Positions 27,573 to 35,945 of a stretch of DNA of 64,000 bases are shown piece by piece. Positions within the stretch are counted from its first letter, which is position 1, and each line of letters begins with the position of its first letter. This DNA is from Caballeronia udeis (GTDB lineage: Bacteria; Pseudomonadota; Gammaproteobacteria; Burkholderiales; Burkholderiaceae). A program made the position numbers and the translations under genes. The stretch spans positions 62,001 through 126,000 of the forward strand of contig NZ_FCOK02000014.1 in NCBI RefSeq assembly GCF_001544555.2, in the 5' to 3' direction. The notes beneath the pieces are model-generated. The model saw only the letters and a list, made by a program, of their open reading frames with translations, made no database searches and had not been told where the DNA came from.

Positions 27573-28787
27573 ATGAACGACGCAGAACGTCTCGTACTGC
27601 GGACTGAACTCGCTGCGATGCGGACCAATGGTGCGCGTCGGCAGGATCTGTCGCAGCATGCGTGCAAGCGGCTTTTCTTCGATTTCGGCATTCGCCCTTC
27701 AATGGCCACCGTCAGAGACCTGACACAAACCGGTAGCGCAAGCGATATTCCAAAGGATATCGACACATTCTGGGCACGGATCAGATCCGCTTCGCGCGTT
27801 CGGATCGAAGGTGGAGCGATTCCGGAAGGACTGCAGGAACGAGCCGGCGAACTGCTCGGCCAACTTTTCCAGGAAGCGCAGGAATTTGCGATTCGATCAC
27901 TCGAAGACGAGCGCCACGCAGCAAAAGATGACATTGATGAGGCAATGAGCCGGCTTCGCGATGCCGAAGTGCGCTGCGCGACGGTAGAAGAGGCGCTTCG
28001 CCGCAGTGAAGCGCGTGCCGATACTGCATTAGCCCGTAATTCCTCGCTGGAGATTGAGTTGGGTTCACTTCGTGGCCGCGAACTGGAGGCGCAAAGCAGC
28101 CTGCATGCATCGATTCATCGGCTGGAAAGCGAACACGCCGCGCTGACTCAACGGCTTGAAACAGAACAAACAGCCAACGCCACACTACGCGACCGCGTCG
28201 ATACGTTAAACGGTGAACTGAGGCACAACACCGAGCATTACGCGCAACAGATCAAGGACGCAATCAGCGAGGCCGAGCGGCGGGTGAAACCAATGCTCGT
28301 GGAACTTGACTCCTTACGTGGCATGGCTGCGACCTATCAAGCGGGTGTACGTCAGGCAAGCCAGAAGGAATTCGATTTTATTCAACAACTTAGCATTTCC
28401 AAGGCGCGCGCGGACCGGCTGGAACTGAAAATTCGCGAGCAATCGGACGAACTCGACATGCTGGCCCTTGAGCGCGATGCGCTGCTCGGGCGAAGCGGAA
28501 CGAGCGAAAACGTCGCCCGGCTGATCTGCACCATGGTTGAGGGAGGACGGTTATCCATGGAGGAAATCCGGACTTTGGGAGCGGACATCGATGGTTTTGT
28601 CACGGTGCCGGCCCGCTGCCCCACGTGCGTCACCGGCGAGCCCGAACTTGCGCAGCACGATGACGAGTTCGAGTTGTCCTGTCCGGATTGTGAGTGCTCG
28701 TCAGGGACGGCTTTGTCCAGGTTGCTTGCAGTGGCCCGCTTCCACTCCGCCGATAAGGTCGACGCCCGTGAGCAAACCGAGAGGTGA
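27573..28787 (+). CDS. KfrA-like coiled-coil DNA-binding protein with C-terminal Cys4 motif
   Basis: A 404-residue protein. Residues 1-115 match the KfrA N-terminal DNA-binding domain (RRQDLSQHACKRLFFDFGIR, PSMATVRDL, later LFQEAQEFAIRSLEDER). Residues about 112-305 are continuous coiled coil. A C-terminal module has C349-P-T-C352 and C370-P-D-C373, a zinc-ribbon-like arrangement that classic plasmid KfrA proteins lack. KfrA is a plasmid-stability/nucleoid-like factor, and location beside the origin fits. The stop codon lies within an inverted iteron copy (28780-28799). Confidence 0.8.
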   Translation: MNDAERLVLRTELAAMRTNGARRQDLSQHACKRLFFDFGIRPSMATVRDLTQTGSASDIPKDIDTFWARIRSASRVRIEGGAIPEGLQERAGELLGQLFQEAQEFAIRSLEDERHAAKDDIDEAMSRLRDAEVRCATVEEALRRSEARADTALARNSSLEIELGSLRGRELEAQSSLHASIHRLESEHAALTQRLETEQTANATLRDRVDTLNGELRHNTEHYAQQIKDAISEAERRVKPMLVELDSLRGMAATYQAGVRQASQKEFDFIQQLSISKARADRLELKIREQSDELDMLALERDALLGRSGTSENVARLICTMVEGGRLSMEEIRTLGADIDGFVTVPARCPTCVTGEPELAQHDDEFELSCPDCECSSGTALSRLLAVARFHSADKVDAREQTER

Positions 28788-28799
28788 GACTTTTCGGGA
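28780..28799 (-). repeat. Dispersed iteron copy overlapping a stop codon
   Basis: Minus-strand reading TCCCG-AAAAGT-CTCACC-TCT. It covers the last codons and stop of the KfrA-like gene and is oriented opposite to the origin iterons. Together with the copy at 28866 it brackets the junction of two convergent genes. Confidence 0.8.
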
Positions 28800-28807
28800 G
28801 GTGAATG

Positions 28808-29827
28808 CTATTCGAGTCCGTGGGTTTCTTGGCGGCCGCTTGCCTGGGCCTCTGCTAAATCGCGCTCCCGTATTTCCTCACCTGTCCAGTTTTGCCATGC
28901 TCGATGCAACCGGTGCGCCGAGATCTGCTGCTGGAACCCCAGCCATTGGCCCACGCGCTTGGGTGCCGTGCCACTTTCGAATAACTCGGCTGCGAATGTG
29001 TTCCGCAAGGTTTGCGGACTCGCGCGCGCCGTTCGGGAATTGGCAATGCCCGCGGCTTCGATTACGGCATCGACGGCGCGCAGCATCGTCGCCTTATGCA
29101 TCGGGCGCCCGGAGGGAGCGGATGGAAACATAAGTTTGCCGAGTAACCGTACTGTTTTGCGCTCGCTGACCCAACTGTCGAGTAGTGCGATCGCAAATGG
29201 CGCGAGCCGGGTTTCCCGATTCAACGCGGGATTCGTCGCCTCGATGGCTAACCATGGCTGATTCCATACATAGTTACTAACGGTCAATGCTGCTGCTTCG
29301 CCCGTTTTGACACCACCGCCCAAAAAAGTGCCGACCAGGGCACGATCACGGCGCTCCCGCCAACGCTGCCCTGCCGGTAAATCACCGATCGCGGAAAAAA
29401 GATAACTGATCAGAGCTGCTCGTTCACCGTGGGCGAGAAATCCTGTTGGCTCGTTTTCCCGGGCATCTCGCCACGAAGCCTCGCCGTCCTGGGCGATGAA
29501 GCGAGCCGGGTTCGTCGATGCCATTTCTATCTCGCGCACATGGTCGAGTACCCGCTCGATAAGGCGCAGATAACGAACGCGTTGTGGTTTTCGGATTTCC
29601 AGCTGCGTGACGAACTGTTCGATTGCCAGCCTATCAACCGTGCGGAGATTGACGTGTTTGACTGTCAGCCACTCGAGGAAGAGTCCCCATTGAGCTCGAT
29701 ACACGTCGGCGGACGATGCCTTGAATGCTTGTTTCGCCATCCATGAGTCGAACGCGCTACGCGGATCGGCGTACCAGTTGGCGCGCTCGTGATCGAAGAT
29801 CCCGTGGCTTTCGGCGGGAGCAGTCAT
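28808..29827 (-). CDS. Tyrosine-recombinase-fold protein lacking catalytic residues
   Basis: A 339-residue protein with the phage-integrase layout: an N-terminal SAM-like core-binding domain (about 20-110) and a C-terminal domain (about 130-315). Compared with XerD, the first catalytic Arg (GLR-SEL) is Lys174 in GGVKTGEAAAL; the HxLRH box is QTLRN (272-276), keeping only Arg275; the LGH His is Phe298; and the position of the nucleophilic Tyr (about 307) is Leu. The fold is therefore kept but strand cleavage should be impossible. The ATG at 29827 has no clear ribosome site. Position next to origin and KfrA suggests a DNA-binding or architectural role. Confidence 0.8.
   Translation of the reverse strand: MTAPAESHGIFDHERANWYADPRSAFDSWMAKQAFKASSADVYRAQWGLFLEWLTVKHVNLRTVDRLAIEQFVTQLEIRKPQRVRYLRLIERVLDHVREIEMASTNPARFIAQDGEASWRDARENEPTGFLAHGERAALISYLFSAIGDLPAGQRWRERRDRALVGTFLGGGVKTGEAAALTVSNYVWNQPWLAIEATNPALNRETRLAPFAIALLDSWVSERKTVRLLGKLMFPSAPSGRPMHKATMLRAVDAVIEAAGIANSRTARASPQTLRNTFAAELFESGTAPKRVGQWLGFQQQISAHRLHRAWQNWTGEEIRERDLAEAQASGRQETHGLE
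28866..28885 (+). repeat. Dispersed iteron copy inside the 3' end of the recombinase-like gene
   Basis: TCCCG-TATTTC-CTCACC-TGT, identical over the first 18 bases to the origin copy at 26048. On the coding strand it encodes the residues around Gly316-Glu-Glu-Ile-Arg-Glu, so the iteron is built into the reading frame. Confidence 0.8.
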
Positions 29828-30123
29828 TGATTTGTTAATCCGTTAGTTGTGAATTTGCCAGATAGGAGATTACGCGATAGCTGGAAGCAATGTCCATTGC
29901 ATTGCATTTGAACGCTGCGCTTGTTGAGCACGGACGGAGCTATTGCATGACGAGTAACAGGTGCCGGCGTCCTGGCAATGGGTGTGCGGCAACCGGCGCA
30001 TAAATCGCGACCTGGCATTTGTGCATTGGAGTTTCGCTGCAAACTCCAATGGTTATTGGCAAAGGCGTGGCCGTCGATTCCCGGCGGCCATGCTCGAAGC
30101 TCACTCGATCACCTGGTTAGCTA
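29828..30123. other. Intergenic stretch, nothing convincing
   Basis: About 296 bases upstream of the recombinase-like gene and downstream of a hypothetical gene. It must contain the promoter of the recombinase-like gene; no gene, repeat or iteron was seen. Confidence 0.4.
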
Positions 30124-30483
30124 TCAATGTGCAACAGCTATTGCCAGCTCGGGATGTCCAGCACGCGCCGCACAGTCGTAGGCATCGACGGCAAATACAA
30201 ACACCGGTGGTAATGCATTCGATGCCCCGAAATCTACGAGGTCATCGGTTTCAGGAAAAACCATGTCGTCCGGCCGCGCAAACAGCGCGCGCAGTGCGGA
30301 TTCATGTCGCCCGGCAAAACCCAGGTCTGCGAGCGCTTCGGCCTCAATTGCGAGCAACAGCCGCCAGGTCAAGGGCACGCCTTGCACGATATAGCGCGCG
30401 GCTATATCGCGCGTGATTCGTTCAAGGTCGCGCACCACGCGTGCAAATTCGGGGGTGTCCATACGATCTTCGTCGAAGTCCAT
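30124..30483 (-). CDS. Hypothetical small acidic protein
   Basis: A 119-residue protein that starts MDFDEDRMDTPEFARVVRDL. The ATG at 30483 is preceded by GGAGGAGA, a strong ribosome site, which supports it as a real gene. It is rich in acidic residues, has no signal peptide or clear membrane segment, and I recognise no domain. It is isolated between the replicon block and the CsbD gene. Confidence 0.55.
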   Translation of the reverse strand: MDFDEDRMDTPEFARVVRDLERITRDIAARYIVQGVPLTWRLLLAIEAEALADLGFAGRHESALRALFARPDDMVFPETDDLVDFGASNALPPVFVFAVDAYDCAARAGHPELAIAVAH

Positions 30484-30741
30484 TGCTGTCTCCTCCATTC
30501 ATGCCATTGCACCAAGGTATGTACTGTACAAACATACAGTATTTATCGCAATGTTCCTCTAGCGTCGCGCTGAGCGCCGCGCGCGTATGTGCGATTCCGC
30601 CTACGTGGGAATCAGACGTGCGCGGCTGTTCTGCTGCGGTCGAAATCGCCATTCTGGTACCAGTTCAGGGCGGTTTCCCTGACATGGCGCCGCGACTCCC
30701 ACGAAATCGGGACTCGCGCTTCAATATGAAAGGAGATCAAG

Positions 30742-30927
30742 ATGAACAAGGATCAGAAGGACGGCGTGGCGAATCAAGTCAAGGGCAAAGTCAACGAGGC
30801 CGTTGGCAAGGTAACGGGCAACAAGGCCCGGGAAGCCAAGGGCGACATGCAGCAGGCAGCCGGGAAGGTGCAAAAAGGCGTTGGTGACGCGCGCGAAGAC
30901 GTAAAGGATGCGATCAAGAAACATTGA
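30742..30927 (+). CDS. CsbD-family stress-response protein
   Basis: A 61-residue protein starting MNKDQKDGVANQVKGKVNE with the repeated Lys/Gly/Ala pattern (GKVTGNKAREAKGDMQQAAG) of the CsbD family, small disordered proteins induced by general stress. AAAGGAGATCAAG gives a strong ribosome site. It is monocistronic, ending before a clear terminator. Confidence 0.92.
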   Translation: MNKDQKDGVANQVKGKVNEAVGKVTGNKAREAKGDMQQAAGKVQKGVGDAREDVKDAIKKH

Positions 30928-30994
30928 ACGGTTGTGACGGGTTGCTGCGATTAGCGGGCTATCCCGCGCACTGGGCGTTCCGTTTGAAACGATT

Positions 30995-31026
30995 GGCCGT
31001 TCCAATGCGAGTTGGAACGGCCTTTT
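30995..31026 (+). terminator. Rho-independent terminator of the CsbD gene
   Basis: GGCCGTTCCAA and TTGGAACGGCC form a perfect 11-bp stem with a 6-base loop, followed by TTTT. It lies 68 bases after the CsbD stop codon. Confidence 0.9.
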
Positions 31027-31606
31027 GTGCTTACTTCGTGACCGTGAACGGTTCGTATGCTCCGACTGACTGGTTACAGACAAGCGGTTTGTTGGAAATG
31101 TTTGTTGGGTTTTGAATTGTCCGGCCAGATTTGAACTGTCATCCAGCCTCTTATACGAACCAGGTGCGAAGCTTAATTTTTGCGCGTTCGGCGTTTTGAA
31201 AACAAAGCCCTTGCCTGTCGACGGTTCCGCGCCTTGACGGTGGGCTGCCGGGAAACTTTATGCGCATCAAGTTCCGGGCATGGGTGGCAGGCCCTGAGCC
31301 AAGTCGATGCGGCTTTGATCACGCTAACCGCAAACGGCGCACTTCCACATCTCATTTACCGGTACTCGGCGATGTGGAGCTCAGCGAAGTACAAGTTAAC
31401 AACGACATGTGTCGATTCTCGATCAAACCGATCGAAACCAGAAGAATTAGCTAAAAAAACAAACCCACCGTCGGTTTGTGTCCTTAAAAACTCGTTCCCC
31501 AATTTCACACAAATGCACATGACGTTCATGTAAAGTTCCGCTCGAACTTCATATAAAAGGCGTGGTCGGCGAGACTGCGACGGCGAAACGCACGGGTTTG
31601 AGCCGA
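31027..31606. other. Intergenic stretch with one parS-like site
   Basis: About 580 bases between the CsbD terminator and the outer-membrane gene. The only structure seen is the near-parS dyad at 31251-31276. Reading frames across it have no protein-like character. Promoter for the following gene is expected near 31500-31570, where the sequence is AT-rich. Confidence 0.45.
31256..31271. other. parS-like site 4 (15 of 16 matches)
   Basis: CTTTATGCGCATCAAG differs by one base from the perfect palindrome. The flanks GGAAA and TTCC extend the dyad to about 25 bases, like the extended dyad at 22522. It is intergenic, about 8 kb from parB, so more likely functional than the copy inside a gene at 2070. 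Confidence 0.6.
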
Positions 31607-32128
31607 ATGAAAACGTCAGCGACTGTCTCAAAAAATATCCATGTTCCGCTCATGCTGGCGGCCCTGATGGCATTGGGAGCGACACCGAAGGTCTCGGCCG
31701 CCGAGATTTGCAGCGACGGCTTATGGGCGGACGCGATGATCGGTTCGTATCACGTCCATCCCAAAAAACACTTTGATCAATTCAACCCCGGTATTGGCGT
31801 TGAATGCTGGGTTGCTCCGCAGTGGGCACTGACAGGCGGCTACTTTCGAAACTCACTTACCGCGCCTTCGTTTTATGGCGGCGGTGTCTGGGCGCCGGAA
31901 TTCGCGCATTGGGGTTACGTCCGGCTGGCTGCAATGGGCGGTTTGATATCGGGATACGACTATGGCAAATGGGGCATAGGCCACGATCACAAACTGGGTC
32001 CGGTCCTCGCGCCGGTCATCATGGCGGAGTACGGCCGTATTGGCGCGAACATCATTCTGATTCCGCCCATCCCCTCCAGCGATCTGCCCTTCACGCTAGG
32101 ATTTCAGCTACGAGTCCGATTTTGGTGA
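31607..32128 (+). CDS. Putative outer-membrane beta-barrel protein
   Basis: A 173-residue protein: Sec signal peptide (MKTSATVSKNIHVPLMLAAL to about residue 30, cleavage near VSAAEI), then alternating aromatic/hydrophobic strands such as GIGVECWVAPQWALTGGYF and HWGYVRLAAMGGLISGYDYG, ending LGFQLRVRFW with the terminal aromatic residue of Bam-assembled barrels. I do not recognise an enzyme family. In size and ending it resembles small eight-stranded barrels such as PagL/PagP, but their active-site motifs are not apparent. Confidence 0.6.
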   Translation: MKTSATVSKNIHVPLMLAALMALGATPKVSAAEICSDGLWADAMIGSYHVHPKKHFDQFNPGIGVECWVAPQWALTGGYFRNSLTAPSFYGGGVWAPEFAHWGYVRLAAMGGLISGYDYGKWGIGHDHKLGPVLAPVIMAEYGRIGANIILIPPIPSSDLPFTLGFQLRVRFW

Positions 32129-32385
32129 CATCTCGCCACGGACATTGAGACGCTGGTTTTCGCGCCGTCGAGTTCGCGCGGGTGATGTCGAACCGTAGAC
32201 AATACCGTGTGCTCTGTCTGAAGCGCTTCAATCGTCTCCAGTCCCGGCACGCATAAGGTCCACGGACTTGGTCTGTCGACGCCCATTCCGCTGCATATTC
32301 AAATTCCCGGTCTGCTATGGAGTCCAGATTAAATCTGCGTGCAAAACGAGGCTCGCCGGAGCGATTGACCGCGCTCCAGGCCTGC

Positions 32386-32405
32386 TCCCGTATCAGCTCA
32401 CCTTG
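32386..32405 (+). repeat. Dispersed iteron copy
   Basis: TCCCG-TATCAG-CTCACC-TTG in non-coding sequence, about 6 kb from the origin and in the same orientation as the origin iterons. Confidence 0.75.
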
Positions 32406-32479
32406 ATACCGGATACGTTTAGGGACTTCGCGCTCGAAAACGGCTTGATAGAAGCGTCGCTCTGACGTCATCAACCTTT

Positions 32480-32499
32480 ATCGGTGAGTGTTTTCGGGA
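32480..32499 (-). repeat. Dispersed iteron copy (inverted)
   Basis: Minus-strand reading TCCCG-AAAACA-CTCACC-GAT, 94 bases from the copy at 32386 and facing it. The pair is placed like the facing pair at 28.8 kb, though with reversed polarity. Confidence 0.75.
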
Positions 32500-32712
32500 G
32501 CCGGAGCCGGACTCGGAATCCATCAATGGCACCACCCCGAATCGAAGCTGATCCAGGACATCCGCCTCTCGGCAATCCTTATCTTATCTTTTCAATCCTT
32601 TCCAACGCTCTGTCATAAACCGTCTGTATTCTCAGCGCCATCGTTTTGGCGTACTGCATCAATGGGTGCGTGCCGAGCGTACCCGTTCACTCCGATCCCT
32701 CCTGAGAAAGCC

Positions 32713-32886
32713 ATGCAAACGTCGAAACTTCGACTCTGCGCGCTCATAGTCGCGTCGATACTTCCCGGACTGTTGCTGTCCGCCTGTGGTAGTTCGGATT
32801 CCCCGAGTCAATCCGCGTGCGGTGGTGCATCCGTATCGGCCAAGATGAGCTGTCCGCCAGCTGCCACACCTGCTTCGTCATCCTGA
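32713..32886 (+). CDS. Small lipoprotein
   Basis: A 57-residue protein with signal sequence MQTSKLRLCALIVASILPGL and lipobox LLSAC, so the mature protein is about 33 residues beginning with a lipidated Cys followed by GSSDSPSQ. The mature part is Ser/Ala-rich with three further Cys. It lies about 100 bases upstream of the phospholipase gene on the same strand and may be co-transcribed. No function can be assigned. Confidence 0.6.
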   Translation: MQTSKLRLCALIVASILPGLLLSACGSSDSPSQSACGGASVSAKMSCPPAATPASSS

Positions 32887-32990
32887 ACGTCCTGAAAACT
32901 GCATCCATAGTTTGTTGAAACGGCTGCTTGTCGCCCTCTAGGCTCGCGAGCGGCCAATCACTCCCGATAGAACATAAAAAAGGTAAGCGC

Positions 32991-35111
32991 ATGGTCACGA
33001 AGAGCCGCCGCGATTTTCTGAAAATTTCCGCCAGCCTGGCGGGTGCCGGCGCTGCAGCGTCGCTCGTTCCGGACTCGATCCGCAAGGCGCTGGCGATCGA
33101 GCCGAATTCCGTTACCGGCACGATCAACGACGTAGAGCATATTGTCGTGTTCATGCAGGAAAATCGCTCGTTCGATCATTACCTTGGACACCTGAGCGGC
33201 GTGCGAGGGTATAACGACCGCTTCCCCGTGACGCTTCCAAATGGGTTGCCGGTATGGTTCCAGCCGCGTCAGGAGAATCAGGCCCAGACCATCACCCCAT
33301 TCCGTTACGACACGACGAACCCGGCCGTCAACGCGCAATGTATTGGCGGGCTGCCGCATACATGGGCGACCACGCATGGCGCGATTGATAACGGCCGCGC
33401 CGACAAATGGGCGGTGCAGAAGACCGACATGACGATGGGTTATCACGTGCGTGCGGACATCCCGTTTCACTACGCGCTTGCTGATGCGTTCACCGTCTGC
33501 GATCACTATTTTTGTTCGATCCCCGGCAACACGCATCCGAACCGAATGTACCTGATGACCGGCATGGTCGACCCGACCGGAGCCGGCGGCGGTCCGCTGC
33601 TCGACAACACGGACTATGTCGATAACCAGTTCGACACACTCCAGATGGCGCCTTTCAACTGGACGACCTATCCGGAGCGCCTGGAAGCGGCAGGCGTTTC
33701 GTGGCAGATCTATCAGCAGGGAACGAACTTCGATAACTACAGCGGCAACTACGGCACCAACGTGCTGGCGAACTTCCAGAACTACGTGAACGCGCCGGCC
33801 GGTTCAGCGCTGAACACGAAGGCGATGGTCGCGCGCACGCTTACGCAACTCAAGGCCGACGTGGTCGCTAACGCGTTGCCGCAGGTCTCCTGGCTGCTGC
33901 CGCCCGCCGCCTACTCCGAGCATCCGAAATTTACGCCGCTCTACGGCGCGGAATATATCTCGTCGATTCTCGATGCCCTGACCGCGAACCCGGATGTCTG
34001 GAGCAAGACGGCGCTGTTCATCATGTATGACGAGAACGATGGCTTCTTTGATCACATGGTTCCGCCGCAAGCGCCCACGTTGCCGGGCTCGGGCCTGAGC
34101 ACAGCGGACATTACGCTCGAACGCCATACCGTGGTGACCGCTGCGCAAGCCGGTACTTATACCGCTGACAACCTGCCTTACGGCCTTGGCCCCCGCGTGC
34201 CGATGACCGTTGTCTCGCCCTGGAGCAAGGGCGGTTTTGTCTGCTCGCAAGTGTTCGATCACACGTCGGTGCTGCAATTCATCGAGAAGCGTTTTGGGGT
34301 GATCGAGACGAACCTCACGCCGTGGCGTCGTGCGATATGCGGCGACCTGACCTCGGCGTTCGATTTCTCGAAGGCCGATGCTACCGTCCCGGCACTGCCA
34401 AGCACGGCGGGATATATTGCAACGGCCGATATGCAATGCGCGTTGCCGACCAACCAGACCGCACCCGCCGCCACCGCTCCGCAGGTGATTGCCGCGCAGG
34501 AGCCGGGTACGCGTCCGGCGCGCCCGTTGCCCTATGAACTGCATGTGAACGGCACGCTGCAGGTGCAAAGCCAGACGTACACGCTGACCTTCGCGAATAC
34601 TGGCACCGTGGGCGCGAATTTCTATGTGTACACGGCCGACCCGACGGCGATGCCCAAGCGTTATACCGTTGAAGCAGGCAAGCAGCTTTCCGATACCTGG
34701 CCCGTCGGCAGCAATGGTCAATACTCGTTGAGCGTATTCGGTCCGAACGGTTACTTCCGGCGTTTCACCGGCGCGGTCACAGCCGAAGCGGCCGTGCAAC
34801 CCGAGATGGTGACGTGCTACGACGTGGCCAACGGCAATGTTTATCTGACGCTCAGCAATCAGGGCGCCGCGCCGGTAGTCTTCACGGTCACCGATCTTGC
34901 CTACGGCCAGCCGCCGCGATCAATCACGGTGCCCGCGGTCAAGACCGCGGAGGATCACTGGGACCTGTCGTGCAGCAGTAACTGGTACGACCTGCAGGTG
35001 ACCATGCCTTCCAACCCGGCATTCCAGCGTCGCGTGGCAGGGCACGTTGAAACCGGTCGCGTGGGCACGAGCGATCCGGCTGCCACAGTGCCGGTTACGA
35101 AACCTGTCTGA
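32991..35111 (+). CDS. Phosphocholine-type phospholipase C, Tat-exported
   Basis: A 706-residue enzyme of the bacterial phospholipase C/acid phosphatase family. KSRRDFLK at residues 4-11 is a twin-arginine signal. Active-site signatures: MQENRSFDHYLGHL near residue 55, IPGNTHPNRMYLMTG near 175 and MYDENDGFFDHMVPP near 345, which supply the metal ligands and nucleophilic Thr. Two C-terminal DUF756 beta domains (about 510-690) complete the PlcH/PlcN layout. It cleaves phosphatidylcholine or sphingomyelin outside the cytoplasm, yielding phosphorylcholine. It is followed by a GC hairpin. Confidence 0.92.
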   Translation: MVTKSRRDFLKISASLAGAGAAASLVPDSIRKALAIEPNSVTGTINDVEHIVVFMQENRSFDHYLGHLSGVRGYNDRFPVTLPNGLPVWFQPRQENQAQTITPFRYDTTNPAVNAQCIGGLPHTWATTHGAIDNGRADKWAVQKTDMTMGYHVRADIPFHYALADAFTVCDHYFCSIPGNTHPNRMYLMTGMVDPTGAGGGPLLDNTDYVDNQFDTLQMAPFNWTTYPERLEAAGVSWQIYQQGTNFDNYSGNYGTNVLANFQNYVNAPAGSALNTKAMVARTLTQLKADVVANALPQVSWLLPPAAYSEHPKFTPLYGAEYISSILDALTANPDVWSKTALFIMYDENDGFFDHMVPPQAPTLPGSGLSTADITLERHTVVTAAQAGTYTADNLPYGLGPRVPMTVVSPWSKGGFVCSQVFDHTSVLQFIEKRFGVIETNLTPWRRAICGDLTSAFDFSKADATVPALPSTAGYIATADMQCALPTNQTAPAATAPQVIAAQEPGTRPARPLPYELHVNGTLQVQSQTYTLTFANTGTVGANFYVYTADPTAMPKRYTVEAGKQLSDTWPVGSNGQYSLSVFGPNGYFRRFTGAVTAEAAVQPEMVTCYDVANGNVYLTLSNQGAAPVVFTVTDLAYGQPPRSITVPAVKTAEDHWDLSCSSNWYDLQVTMPSNPAFQRRVAGHVETGRVGTSDPAATVPVTKPV

Positions 35112-35135
35112 ATCTGACGAGTATCGACGACAGGC

Positions 35136-35157
35136 CGCGCCGGCTTTAGCCGGCGCG
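35136..35157 (+). terminator. GC hairpin after the phospholipase gene
   Basis: CGCGCCGGC and GCCGGCGCG form a perfect 9-bp stem with a TTTA loop, 24 bases after the stop codon. There is no T-run after it, so it may be a weak terminator or an mRNA-end stabiliser. Confidence 0.5.
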
Positions 35158-35361
35158 CATGGAACTGATCACAAGAAGGCAATTGCTGAATGAATTAACT
35201 CGGCAAGCGCGGTTTCTTCCGGGCCTTGGTTTCGTGGCCACAGGCGTTGTTGCAATCGCTGACGGACCGCTCAGACAGACAGGCGGTTCCCAACCCTCAG
35301 ACCTTCAAAGCGCAGATGCCTGCGTTTTGTGCGCGTCTTGCGCGCGACCCCATCGTCTACT

Positions 35362-35940
35362 ATGATGGACGACATGAAATCATCAATAGACGATACCGGA
35401 CCTCGCCTGGCTCGCCGTATTCGGCTGGAACGAAGCGCGCGTGGATGGTCATTGGCGGATCTGGCTGAATCCTCCGGCGTCGCCAAGGCCACGATCAGCA
35501 AGATTGAACGCGAGGAGATAAGTCCCACCGCGGTCACGCTGGTGCGACTGGCTGCTGCCTTCGACTTGACGCTCGCGGGACTTCTGGTGAGGGCCGAAGG
35601 CAATGGGGACCGTTTGTCACGGGCAGCCGATCAACCGCTTTGGCGTGATCCGAAGACCGGCTATCTCCGCAGGCAGGTATTCAACAATCCGGACCACCCA
35701 GTGGAGATCGTTCAGGTCGATCTGCCGGCCAGACGGGAAGTGGTGTTGCCATCCTCGTCTTACGCGCATATCCGTCAGGTTGTATGGGTGCTGGTGGGCG
35801 ATCTCGTCATTGTGGAGGGCGGCGAGCGGCACGATCTGGGAGCGGGCGATTGCCTGGGATTTGGTCCGCCCTCGGAGGTGACCCTGGCTAACGAAACCAC
35901 TTCAACGTGTACCTACCTTGTCGTTCTCTCCCGGACCTAG
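35362..35940 (+). CDS. XRE-family regulator with cupin domain
   Basis: A protein of about 190 residues: helix-turn-helix at about 10-70 (LARRIRLERSARGWSLADLA, ATISKIEREEISPT) and a cupin sensor domain at about 110-190 (VEIVQVDLPARREVVLP, GDCLGFGPPSEV). Start is uncertain among ATGs at 35362, 35365 and 35374, none with a strong ribosome site. Five bases separate its stop from a GNAT gene, a common regulator/acetyltransferase pairing in proteobacteria; the regulator probably controls this pair. Confidence 0.88.
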   Translation: MMDDMKSSIDDTGPRLARRIRLERSARGWSLADLAESSGVAKATISKIEREEISPTAVTLVRLAAAFDLTLAGLLVRAEGNGDRLSRAADQPLWRDPKTGYLRRQVFNNPDHPVEIVQVDLPARREVVLPSSSYAHIRQVVWVLVGDLVIVEGGERHDLGAGDCLGFGPPSEVTLANETTSTCTYLVVLSRT

Positions 35941-35945
35941 CCGTC

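Larger units (their letters stand above)
32129..32712. other. Intergenic stretch carrying an inverted iteron pair
   Basis: 584 bases between the barrel gene and a small lipoprotein gene. Two iteron copies in opposite orientation lie at 32386 and 32480. No gene is supported here. Confidence 0.5.
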
